Source of the DNA: CAYTQK01 sp964439745
GTDB lineage: Bacteria > Desulfobacterota > Desulfobacteria > Desulfobacterales > Desulfosudaceae
NCBI GenBank assembly: GCA_964439745.1
Contig: CAYTQK010000012.1
Coordinates: forward strand, 1 to 22,131
Direction of reading: 5' to 3'
Length of the DNA: 22,131 bases
Shown here: positions 1 through 7,381 of the stretch, piece by piece
Layout: every line of letters begins with the position of its first letter
Numbering within the stretch: the stretch's first letter is position 1
The notes under the pieces: generated by a model
Database searches by the model: none
Told to the model about the DNA's origin: nothing
What the model saw: only the letters and a program-made list of their open reading frames with translations
Made by a program: the position numbers and the translations under genes

Positions 1-2
1 CC

Positions 3-1454
3 ATGACCCTGCATTGTCCTGATTTTTCCGCTACCCGGGTGATCGTGGCCGGGGATGTCATGCTGGATGTCTACTACTGGGGCGAGGTCGGCCGGATTTC
101 ACCGGAAGCCCCGGTGCCGGTCGTCGGGGTGGCCAGCAAAACCCACACCCTGGGCGGTGCCGGCAACGTGGCCCTGAACCTGGCCGGACTCGGCTGCCCC
201 GTCTCGCTGGTCGGCGTCTGCGGGGACGACCCGGCCGGCCGGGAACTGGCCCGGCTGCTGGCGGAAAACCGGATTGACGATCAGCTGGCAATGGATGCGG
301 CGCATATCACCACCACCAAGACCCGGATCATGGGGCAGGGACAGCAGCTGCTGCGGCTGGACGAAGAACGCCGCTGGCAGGCCGCTCCCCGGCGGCAGGA
401 GCAGATCCGGCAAGTGTTTGCGCAGCTGGCACAGGAGGCGGATGCGGCCATCCTTTCGGATTACGGCAAGGGCTTTTTTGCCGGCGGTCTGGCCGGGATT
501 CTTATCGCGGCCTGCCGGGACGCCGGCATCCCCGTTTTCGTCGATCCCAAGGGCAGCGACTGGTCGGTCTATACCGGCGCCACCTGCGTCACCCCCAACA
601 CCAGGGAACTGGGCCTGGTACGTCCGCCAGCCGACGACGATGAAGCGGACCTGGCCCGGCGGGCGACGGAGGTGATCGCCGCCCATCGCCTGGACTATCT
701 GCTGGTCACCCGGGGGAGCAGGGGCATGTCCCTGTTTGGGCAAAAAATCCCGCCGGTTCATATCCCCACCGCCGCCCGGGACGTGTATGACGTCTCCGGC
801 GCCGGTGATACGGTCGTCAGCGTGGCGGCGGCGGCCTTTGCCGGCGGGCTGCCCATGGCCGAGGCGGCCGCCCTGGCCAATTGCGCCGCCGGGATCGTGG
901 TGGAAAAGGTCGGTACCAGCCCGGTCTCCCTGGTGGAACTGTCGTCGGCCGTGCGCGGTCAGCAGCAGACCGCCGGCGGCAAGCTCTTTTCCGCCGAGGA
1001 CGCCCAGAAAATGATCGCGGTGTGGCGGCGGGACGGCGGCCGCATCGTGTTTACCAACGGCTGTTTCGACCTGCTGCATGCCGGTCATGTCAAGCTGCTT
1101 CACGCCGCGGCCCGGGAAGGGGACAGGCTGGTGGTGGGCCTGAATTCGGACGCGTCGGTGCGGCGGCTGAAAGGTCCCCGGCGGCCGGTTCTGCCGGAGT
1201 CCGAACGGGCCGCGCTGCTGGCGGCCATCGGCTGCGTTGATATGGTGGTCGTTTTTGACGAAGAGACGCCCTTGTCCTTGATCGCGGCTTTTCAGCCCGA
1301 TGTCCTGGTCAAGGGCGGGGATTATACGCCGGAGACAGTGGTCGGCCGGGAAATCGTCGAAGCCCGGGGCGGCAGGATCTGCCTGGTTCCCCTGAAAGAG
1401 GGCGTCAGCACGACGGAAATCCTGGAAGCCGTCAAGAAGAACGAGGAGCGGTAA
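3..1454 (+). CDS. hldE: Bifunctional heptose-7-phosphate kinase / heptose-1-phosphate adenylyltransferase HldE
   Basis: HldE makes ADP-heptose for the LPS inner core: the N-terminal domain phosphorylates D-glycero-beta-D-manno-heptose 7-phosphate at C1 and the C-terminal domain transfers AMP. It acts in the cytoplasm. The 483-aa product has a PfkB/ribokinase domain over about residues 1-320, with GDVMLD near the N-terminus and DVSGAGDT, in which Asp269 is the expected catalytic base. A nucleotidyltransferase domain follows from about residue 345, with TNGCFDLLHAGH at 351-362 (the HxGH nucleotide site). Length and N-terminus match full-length fused HldE, so the ATG at base 3 is probably the true start although only two upstream bases are visible. 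leuS follows after 36 nt, suggesting cotranscription. Its promoter lies outside the window. Identification is firm. Confidence 0.96.
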   Translation: MTLHCPDFSATRVIVAGDVMLDVYYWGEVGRISPEAPVPVVGVASKTHTLGGAGNVALNLAGLGCPVSLVGVCGDDPAGRELARLLAENRIDDQLAMDAAHITTTKTRIMGQGQQLLRLDEERRWQAAPRRQEQIRQVFAQLAQEADAAILSDYGKGFFAGGLAGILIAACRDAGIPVFVDPKGSDWSVYTGATCVTPNTRELGLVRPPADDDEADLARRATEVIAAHRLDYLLVTRGSRGMSLFGQKIPPVHIPTAARDVYDVSGAGDTVVSVAAAAFAGGLPMAEAAALANCAAGIVVEKVGTSPVSLVELSSAVRGQQQTAGGKLFSAEDAQKMIAVWRRDGGRIVFTNGCFDLLHAGHVKLLHAAAREGDRLVVGLNSDASVRRLKGPRRPVLPESERAALLAAIGCVDMVVVFDEETPLSLIAAFQPDVLVKGGDYTPETVVGREIVEARGGRICLVPLKEGVSTTEILEAVKKNEER

Positions 1455-1490
1455 ATCGAGAAAGCAGAGAAGTCGAAAGGAAAAAAGAGG

Positions 1491-4076
1491 ATGGAGGAGC
1501 GGTACCCTTTCAAAACAATTGAACGCAAGTGGCAGGATTTCTGGGAAGAAAACCGGATGTTCCGGGTCAAAGAAGACCCGGACCGCGAAAAGTATTACCT
1601 GTTCGAGATGTTTCCCTATCCTTCCGGCAAAATCCACATGGGACATGTCCGGAACTACACCATCGGCGATGTCATCGCCCGGTATAAAAAAATGCGGGGG
1701 TATAACGTGCTTCACCCCATGGGGTGGGACGCTTTCGGCATGCCGGCGGAGAACGCCGCCATTGCCAACCAGACCCACCCGGCCGCCTGGACGCGGAGCA
1801 ACATCGACTACATGCGTTCCCAGCTGAAACGAATGGGGCTCAGCTATGACTGGGACCGGGAAATCGCCACCTGTGATCCCGACTATTACCGCTGGGAACA
1901 ATGGCTCTTCATCAAGATGTATGAAAACAACATGGTGTACCGCAAGGAATCCTATGTCAACTGGTGTGACACCTGCGCCACCGTGCTGGCCAATGAACAG
2001 GTCGAGTCCGGCGCCTGCTGGCGGTGCGGCCGGGTTGTCCGCCAGAAGAAACTGCCCCAGTGGTTTTTCCGGATTACCGATTACGCCGAGGACCTGCTGG
2101 TCTACTGCGACCGGCTGCCGGGCTGGCCGGAAAAGGTTACCACCATGCAGAAGAACTGGATCGGCAAAAGCATCGGCGCCGAGATCCGCTTTGCCGTGGA
2201 AGGCCGGGACCGGGAAATCCCCGTGTTTACCACCCGGCAGGACACGGTCTTCGGGGCGACCTTCATGTGCCTGGCGCCGGAACATCCCCTGGTCACCGAG
2301 CTGGCCGCCGGCACCGGCCAGGAAGCGGCCGTGGAGGAATTTATCGCGCGCATGGCCGCCACCGACCGCACCAGCAAGGCGGTGGAAGCCTATGAAAAGG
2401 AAGGCGTCTTTACCGGGGCCTGGTGCCTCAATCCGCTGACCGGCCGGCGCATGCCCGTTTACACGGCTAATTTCGCGCTGATGGAATACGGCACCGGCGC
2501 GGTCATGAGCGTGCCGGCCCATGATCAGCGGGATTTTGAATTCGCCCGCAAGTACGGGCTGGAGATCATCGTGGTGGTCAGCCCGCCGGAAAAAGACCTG
2601 GATCCGGCCGCGATGACCGAGGCCTATACCGGCAGCGGGGTCCTGGTCAATTCCGGGGACTTTTCCGGTATCGACAACCGGCAGGCCCTGGCCGATATCG
2701 CCGACTGGCTGGAAGCCAATGACCGGGGCCGGCGGGCGGTCAGCTATCGGCTGCGGGACTGGGGCATTTCCCGCCAGCGGTACTGGGGGGCGCCCATTCC
2801 GGTGGTGCATTGTCAGCGCTGCGGCATTGTGCCGGTGCCGGCCGAATCCCTGCCGGTGGTGCTGCCGGAGGATGTCGATCTGCTGGCGGGCGGCCAGTCG
2901 CCCCTGCCGGTGCTGGAATCGTTCGTGCGGACCACCTGTCCTGCCTGCGGCGGCCAAGCCCGGCGGGAAACCGATACCATGGATACCTTCGTGGATTCCT
3001 CCTGGTACTACCTGCGGTACTGCAGCCCCCGCCATGATCAGGCCATGTTCGACCCGGCCGCGGTGGCCTACTGGATGCCGGCCGACCAGTATATCGGCGG
3101 GGTGGAGCATGCCGTGCTGCACCTGCTCTATTCCCGGTATTTTACCCGGGTGCTGCACACGCTGGGCATGGTCGATTTTAAAGAGCCCTTCACGCGGCTG
3201 CTGACCCAGGGCATGGTCTGCAAGGAAACCGTCTTTTGCCCGGAGCACGGTTTTCTCTATCCGGAAGAGGTCCAGGGCGCCGGCGAGGCCGCGGTCTGCG
3301 CCATCTGCGGCCAGCCGGTTGTTTTCGGCCGGGTGGAGAAGATGTCCAAGTCCAAGAAAAACGTCATCGATCCCAACGCCCTGCTGGACCGCTACGGCGC
3401 CGACGTGACCCGCCTGTTCTGCCTGTTCGCGGCCCCGCCGGAGCGCGGCCTGGAATGGAGCGACCAGGGGGTGGAGGGCGCCCACCGGTTCATGAACCGG
3501 ATCTGGCGGCTGGCCGATGCCTGGGTGCCCCTCATTGAAGGGGTAACCGCCTTTGACGGGAATCCGGACAGCCTGCCGCCGGCATGGCAGTCGCTCTACC
3601 GCAAGATGCACGCCACCATCAAAAAGGTAACCATTGATATCGAGGAGCGCTTCCATTTCAACACGGCCATCAGCGCCGTCATGGAACTGGTTAACGAAAT
3701 GGGCGGCCTGGCCGCTACGGCGGACGGCGAAACCGCCCGCGTCATGCGGGGCGCCCTGGAGACGGTGGCCCTGTTATTGTCCCCCATTACGCCCCATTTT
3801 GCCGAGGAGATCTGGTATCGCCTGGGGTGTGAACGAAGTATCCTGGAATCCGTGTGGCCGGAATTCCGCCAAGAGGCGCTGGTCACCGAGGAGATACTGG
3901 TGGTGGTCCAGGTCAACGGCAAGCTGCGGGGGAAATTTACCGCCCCGGCGGACGCGGACAAGGAGCAGTTGCAGGACCAGGCCCTGGCCTGCGAAGCGGT
4001 GCAGAAATTTATCGCCGGTAAACCCGTCAAGAAAGTCATCGTGGTGCCGGGCAAGCTGGTCAATATCGTGGTTTGA
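1491..4076 (+). CDS. leuS: Leucyl-tRNA synthetase
   Basis: LeuS charges tRNA-Leu with leucine in the cytoplasm. The 861-aa product is a complete class Ia synthetase of usual bacterial length. The HIGH-type motif HMGH is at residues 49-52 and KMSKS at 617-621. An editing (CP1) domain occupies roughly 220-410, with the DQRDFEFA stretch typical of LeuS. Just before KMSKS there is a Cys-containing insertion (CPEHGF and CAICG), the leucine-specific region. The anticodon-binding helical domain and a C-terminal domain (VQVNGKLRGK) complete it. The ATG lies 7-12 nt after a purine-rich AAAGGA / AAGAGG stretch. The gene sits between hldE and lptE. The stop codon overlaps an alternative TTG of the next frame, but lptE more likely starts at 4103. 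Identification is firm. Confidence 0.98.
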   Translation: MEERYPFKTIERKWQDFWEENRMFRVKEDPDREKYYLFEMFPYPSGKIHMGHVRNYTIGDVIARYKKMRGYNVLHPMGWDAFGMPAENAAIANQTHPAAWTRSNIDYMRSQLKRMGLSYDWDREIATCDPDYYRWEQWLFIKMYENNMVYRKESYVNWCDTCATVLANEQVESGACWRCGRVVRQKKLPQWFFRITDYAEDLLVYCDRLPGWPEKVTTMQKNWIGKSIGAEIRFAVEGRDREIPVFTTRQDTVFGATFMCLAPEHPLVTELAAGTGQEAAVEEFIARMAATDRTSKAVEAYEKEGVFTGAWCLNPLTGRRMPVYTANFALMEYGTGAVMSVPAHDQRDFEFARKYGLEIIVVVSPPEKDLDPAAMTEAYTGSGVLVNSGDFSGIDNRQALADIADWLEANDRGRRAVSYRLRDWGISRQRYWGAPIPVVHCQRCGIVPVPAESLPVVLPEDVDLLAGGQSPLPVLESFVRTTCPACGGQARRETDTMDTFVDSSWYYLRYCSPRHDQAMFDPAAVAYWMPADQYIGGVEHAVLHLLYSRYFTRVLHTLGMVDFKEPFTRLLTQGMVCKETVFCPEHGFLYPEEVQGAGEAAVCAICGQPVVFGRVEKMSKSKKNVIDPNALLDRYGADVTRLFCLFAAPPERGLEWSDQGVEGAHRFMNRIWRLADAWVPLIEGVTAFDGNPDSLPPAWQSLYRKMHATIKKVTIDIEERFHFNTAISAVMELVNEMGGLAATADGETARVMRGALETVALLLSPITPHFAEEIWYRLGCERSILESVWPEFRQEALVTEEILVVVQVNGKLRGKFTAPADADKEQLQDQALACEAVQKFIAGKPVKKVIVVPGKLVNIVV

Positions 4077-4102
4077 CGCAAGTCGCGGGAATAAGGAGAA
4101 AA

Positions 4103-4627
4103 ATGGGCATGCCCCGGAAATGGACAGTCCGGCTCTGGCTGGCGGGAATTCTGCTCATCTGCCTGGCCGGGTGCGGCTATCGTTTTGCCGGCAGCGGCGG
4201 TTTTCCCGGTGAGGTCAGCCGCGTTTTTATCCGCATGTTCGACAACCGGACCGCCGACACGAGTGCGGAAAACGTCATCACCAACAGCCTGGTCAATGAA
4301 TTCACCCGCCGCGGCGGCGTTCAGGTGACTGATGCGGCCGCGGCCGAGGCGGTTCTTTCCGGAAGCGTCCGTTCCATCAGTACTGCCACGGTCACCCATG
4401 CCAGCCAGTATACCACCGCCGAAAGACGCCTGGTCCTGCGAGTGGACGCCAGGCTTACCAGCCGGGACGGAGAGGTGCTGTGGGCGGCGGAAAACCTCAA
4501 GGAGGACGTCGTCTATCCGGTTGCCGGCGAAGATTCTGCAACTACCCAGACCCGCCGGGCGGCCCTGTCCCGGGCGGCCGAGGATATGGCGCGGAGTATA
4601 TATAACCGCCTCACCGCCAACTTCTGA
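4103..4627 (+). CDS. lptE: LPS-assembly lipoprotein LptE
   Basis: LptE is the outer-membrane lipoprotein that plugs the LptD barrel and helps insert LPS into the outer leaflet. The 174-aa product has a short basic n-region, a hydrophobic core and a lipobox LAGC ending at Cys24, then GYRF, the start typical of mature LptE. The mature part fits the family (FIRMFDNRT, an ENVITNSLVNEF helix, a late LWAAENLKEDVVYP strand). The reading frame opens further upstream at a TTG (4073) overlapping the leuS stop. The ATG at 4103 is preferred because AAGGAG stands 4-5 nt before it and it gives a proper signal sequence. The leuS-lptE order is common in Gram-negatives. holA, which often follows, is absent here: the 132-bp repeat and then rpsT come next. 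Sequence conservation in this family is low, but the context supports the call. Confidence 0.88.
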   Translation: MGMPRKWTVRLWLAGILLICLAGCGYRFAGSGGFPGEVSRVFIRMFDNRTADTSAENVITNSLVNEFTRRGGVQVTDAAAAEAVLSGSVRSISTATVTHASQYTTAERRLVLRVDARLTSRDGEVLWAAENLKEDVVYPVAGEDSATTQTRRAALSRAAEDMARSIYNRLTANF

Positions 4628-4640
4628 GGGGGGAAGGCGG

Positions 4641-4772
4641 GATGGCCTTGTAAAAAGTCGAGATTTTTCATATCGTGTCACCCCGGCGGAAGCCGGGGTC
4701 CAGTAAAATCAAAAAATTATGGATTCCGGCATTCGCCGGAATGACGTGATAGGGACTTTTTACGAAACCATC
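4641..4772. repeat. 132-bp MITE-like element, copy 1
   Basis: The ends are imperfect inverted repeats of 19 nt: GATGGCCTTGTAAAAAGTC at 4641-4659 and GACTTTTTACGAAACCATC at 4754-4772, pairing at 16 of 19 positions. The interior holds two GC-rich tetraloop hairpins: CCCCGGC/GCCGGGG (4681-4698) and ATTCCGGC/GCCGGAAT (4723-4742). There is no coding capacity. A second element of identical length at 21311-21442 shares the ends and a core AGTAAAATCAAAAA at the same offset (+61). This fits a non-autonomous miniature element that inserted just after the lptE stop. No target duplication is obvious here. The autonomous partner is not in the window. Confidence 0.8.
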
Positions 4773-4852
4773 TTGTTTGAAATTTATTCAAATCAGGATA
4801 ACGGATTGGAGAAGATCACGTCGGGAAACTAGGGCTGGCTGCGGAACGGCTG

Positions 4853-4897
4853 GGAAGAAAACCGGAACCCGGGGCGGCGGACACCGGCCGGATTCCG
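4853..4897 (-). terminator. Probable intrinsic terminator of rpsT
   Basis: Read on the minus strand about 30 nt past the rpsT stop, CCGGAATCC (4897-4889) can pair with GGGTTCCGG (4869-4861), nine pairs including one G-U. It is followed directly by TTTTCTTC. The loop is long (19 nt) and GC-rich, and the U-tract is short, so this is a moderate rather than strong terminator. Confidence 0.55.
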
Positions 4898-4927
4898 GGA
4901 ATAAACAGTTGGACGTGGCCGCCAGGC

Positions 4928-5194
4928 TTACTCGGAGAGGGCGTTGACCATCCGGGAGAGGCGGGAGATTTTCCGGGCGGCGGTATTCTTGTGAATGGTG
5001 CCCTTGGCGGGGGGCTGGGAGATGACCTTGTGGGCGGCCTGGAACCGGGTCCGGGCTTCGGCGGCATCCCCCTCGGCCACGGCGGCTTCCACCTTTTTGG
5101 TAATGGTTTTGACGACGGTTTTTCTGGATTTATTGATCAGGGTCCGCTTCTGGTCCTGTCGATTTCGTTTGATGGCTGATTTATGATTGGCCAC
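4928..5194 (-). CDS. rpsT: 30S ribosomal protein S20
   Basis: S20 is a primary-binding protein of the 16S rRNA 5' domain. The 88-aa product is highly basic and helical and begins with the family signature MANHKSAIKRNRQ, and has the conserved KGTIHKNTAARKISRL segment near the C-terminus. Length is normal. The start codon is GTG (5194-5192), placed 6 nt after GAAGGAG on the minus strand. A non-ATG start on rpsT is known in E. coli (UUG), where it relates to autoregulation; whether that applies here is inference. The gene is monocistronic, with its own promoter upstream and a hairpin downstream, and is divergent from the B12/radical SAM gene. Confidence 0.97.
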   Translation of the reverse strand: MANHKSAIKRNRQDQKRTLINKSRKTVVKTITKKVEAAVAEGDAAEARTRFQAAHKVISQPPAKGTIHKNTAARKISRLSRMVNALSE

Positions 5195-5254
5195 AACATT
5201 CTCCTTCTATGAATTCCATTAACATGAACGATAATTATTGTTCGAAAATTTTTA

Positions 5255-5284
5255 TATATATACCCGTTTTTTTATGATTGTCAA
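5255..5284 (-). promoter_or_regulatory. Sigma70-type promoter for rpsT
   Basis: On the minus strand a consensus TTGACA (-35, 5284-5279) is followed after 18 nt by TATATA (-10, 5260-5255). This places transcription start about 50-55 nt before the GTG of rpsT. The surrounding sequence is strongly AT-rich. No other good promoter is seen for rpsT. Confidence 0.7.
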
Positions 5285-5393
5285 TACTATTTTTTGTCCC
5301 CGGTGATCTGAAATCCCCGGTTTTCTCTTTTTTTTCTCTGCGGTTGCGTTATAAATAAATTCAGAATCCATAGCAGGAAAAGGAGTCTCTGAC

Positions 5394-6941
5394 ATGTCCC
5401 CATCACGCCTGCGTCCTGTTAAGCGGCTGATGCTGATTTTTCCGCCCATGTTTAACACCCGCCAGATCGATACCATGGTCTGTCCGCCCATGGGGATCGC
5501 CAGCCTGGCCGCCTATGTCCGGGACTTGGTCGAGGTCCGGCTGCTGGACTGCCTTGCGGAAGACGGTGACCGGCGGGAGCCGGTCAGCCAGTCCATTGAC
5601 CGGGTGGGCATGTCGTACGCCCGGATTATCGACGAAATCCGGACCTGGGCCCCGGATATGGTGGGCCTTTCCTGTATATTCTCCAGCCAGTGGTCGGCGG
5701 TGGCCGAATTGACCGAACGGATCAAGCAGGACGTGGATTCCGATATGGTGGTGGTGACCGGCGGCACCCATCCCTCTTTTCTCCCGGAATCCACCCTGGC
5801 CCGCAGCCGGGTGGATTATGTCGTCCTTGGTGAAGGGGAACGGGGATTGCGGGATCTTATCATGGCCCATAACCGGGGCGGCGGACTGGACCGGATCGAC
5901 GGCATTGCCTACCGGGACAACGGCAGCATCGTGGTCCGGCCGCGCACCTCCTGGATCGAGGACCTGGATTCTCTGCCCTTCCCGGCCCGGGACCTGCTGC
6001 CCATGGAGAAATATTTTGCAACCCGGGTGCCCATGGGGCTGCACTGGCGCAAGGTGCGCAATACGCCCATCGTTTCCAGCCGGGGGTGTCCGCTCAAGTG
6101 CCCCTTCTGTTCTTCCTGGCGGCACTGGGGGGCGCGCTTCCGGAAGCGGTCCGCCGGCAATGTGCTGGCGGAAATCGCTCATCTCCGGGATGTTTACGAT
6201 GTGCGGGAGCTGAAATGGCAGGATGACAACCTGACTACCGACCGGTCGCGGGCCCGGGCGATTTTTACCGGCATGATCGAGCGGGGCCTGGTCATGCCCT
6301 GGAATACGCCCAACGGCATCGCCCTGTGGACCCTGGATGAAGAGTTGGTCCGTCTGATGAAGCAAAGCGGCTGTTACGAACTGACCCTGGCGGTGGAGTC
6401 CGGTGATCCGGCCTCCTTTGCCGCATACATTCGCAAGCCCTTTACCCTGGCCAGGGCCAAAGACGTGGCCGACATGTGCCGCCGGCACGGCATTGCCACG
6501 GTGGCCTATTTCATCATCGGGTTTCCCGGGGAGAGCCTGGCGCAGATCGAAAATTCCATGCGCTTTGCCCGGGATCTGCGCACCGATTACATGATTCCCT
6601 TCATCTTCAACCCGCTGCCGGGTTCGGAGCTGTGGCAGCGCTGCCTGGAGGAGGGGTATATCAATGAATGTTATGCCTATGAAAAGGCCAACCACTATTT
6701 CCAGTCCGACCTGATGACCGGTGATTTCACCACCGACGATCTGCTTCGTATCCAGGGCACGGCCTATTTCAAGAACCTGCTGCGGCTGCCCTTGCGCAAC
6801 CCCCGGGAATTTGTCGAATGGTACGGCCGGCAGGTGCTGCGTCATCCGGATTTTTTGCGGACGTTTTTCGTCCACCTCACCCAGTCGCTTTCCCTCCGTC
6901 TGCACCGACACCGGCACTCGCCGGCCGGGCTGAAAAATTAA
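5394..6941 (+). CDS. B12-binding domain radical SAM protein
   Basis: The 515-aa product combines an N-terminal cobalamin-binding-like Rossmann domain (about residues 10-160, with VVVTGGTHPSF near 120 and VDYVVLGEGE just after) and a radical SAM barrel. The 4Fe-4S motif CPLKCPFC has Cys232, Cys236 and Cys239. Later landmarks (LTLAVESGD, ATVAYFIIGFPGES, FNPLPGSEL) are typical of the BchE/anaerobic Mg-protoporphyrin cyclase-like superfamily. The classical DxHxxG base-off motif is not seen, which is common in this family. The start ATG has AAGGAG 8-9 nt upstream. The gene stands alone, with a divergent rpsT on one side and a convergent operon 23 nt after its stop, so context does not reveal the substrate. 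Members methylate or rearrange lipids, cofactors or peptides; nothing here decides which. Confidence 0.9.
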   Translation: MSPSRLRPVKRLMLIFPPMFNTRQIDTMVCPPMGIASLAAYVRDLVEVRLLDCLAEDGDRREPVSQSIDRVGMSYARIIDEIRTWAPDMVGLSCIFSSQWSAVAELTERIKQDVDSDMVVVTGGTHPSFLPESTLARSRVDYVVLGEGERGLRDLIMAHNRGGGLDRIDGIAYRDNGSIVVRPRTSWIEDLDSLPFPARDLLPMEKYFATRVPMGLHWRKVRNTPIVSSRGCPLKCPFCSSWRHWGARFRKRSAGNVLAEIAHLRDVYDVRELKWQDDNLTTDRSRARAIFTGMIERGLVMPWNTPNGIALWTLDEELVRLMKQSGCYELTLAVESGDPASFAAYIRKPFTLARAKDVADMCRRHGIATVAYFIIGFPGESLAQIENSMRFARDLRTDYMIPFIFNPLPGSELWQRCLEEGYINECYAYEKANHYFQSDLMTGDFTTDDLLRIQGTAYFKNLLRLPLRNPREFVEWYGRQVLRHPDFLRTFFVHLTQSLSLRLHRHRHSPAGLKN

Positions 6942-6964
6942 GAATCTTCGCCTCGGCAGGGCAT

Positions 6965-7306
6965 TCAGCAGGTCAGGTGAAAACAGGCGGCCACCCGCCG
7001 GATCGCGACCAGTTCATTATAAAGCGCCGCGGCCTTTTTGCTGGGGCGGGTGATCAGTTCGATGCCGCGGTCGGCCAGGGCTTCTTCCAGTCCGGCTTCC
7101 GGTTTCATCAGGCCGCTGTCCCCGGTGCCGGCCACGATGACCTCCGGTCCGGTTGCGATCATGTCGGCGATGTCGGCCAGGCGCAGCATGTGGCCGGATT
7201 GCCGCCACCACTGGTCGTGAACGGTCTTGTCGGGATAAATCAGCAGGTCCGAGGTGTAGGTGGCCCCGTTGATGGTCATTTTCCCGAAAGAATAGTCTTC
7301 GATCAC
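6965..7306 (-). CDS. Mth938-like domain protein (DUF498)
   Basis: The 113-aa product belongs to the Mth938/Xcc1710-like family (related to eukaryotic NDUFAF3), recognisable by the start IEDYSFGKMTING and the central GPEVIVAGTGDSG stretch. The biochemical role of the family is not established; members are small cytoplasmic proteins. The frame stays open up to an ATG at 7360, but the GTG at 7306-7304 is the better start: AGAGGAGG lies 4 nt upstream and the product then begins where the family domain begins. No signal peptide is present. It lies 75 nt after the AmrS-type radical SAM gene on the same strand and is probably the last gene of that operon. It converges with the B12 radical SAM gene. 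Confidence 0.85.
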   Translation of the reverse strand: MIEDYSFGKMTINGATYTSDLLIYPDKTVHDQWWRQSGHMLRLADIADMIATGPEVIVAGTGDSGLMKPEAGLEEALADRGIELITRPSKKAAALYNELVAIRRVAACFHLTC

Positions 7307-7381
7307 TTTTCCTCCTCTCTGAAACATGACTGCGTCGTTACCCTTGCGTATGGTTTCCATTGCTGTTTCAGGAAGTCAGGC

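Noticed and set aside
99..3656. Very long open frame (about 1185 codons) on the minus strand opposite hldE and leuS
   Set aside because: It is antisense to two firmly identified genes in GC-rich DNA; its translation is low-complexity, rich in Gly, Pro, His and Arg, with no recognisable domain.
5300..5340. CCGG-loop-CCGG followed by a T-rich run upstream of the B12 radical SAM gene as a terminator or attenuator
   Set aside because: Only four base pairs close the stem and the inner sequence does not pair.
5403..6917. Minus-strand open frame of about 504 codons opposite the B12 radical SAM gene
   Set aside because: Antisense shadow of a gene with clear motifs and ribosome-binding site; the product looks like compositional noise.
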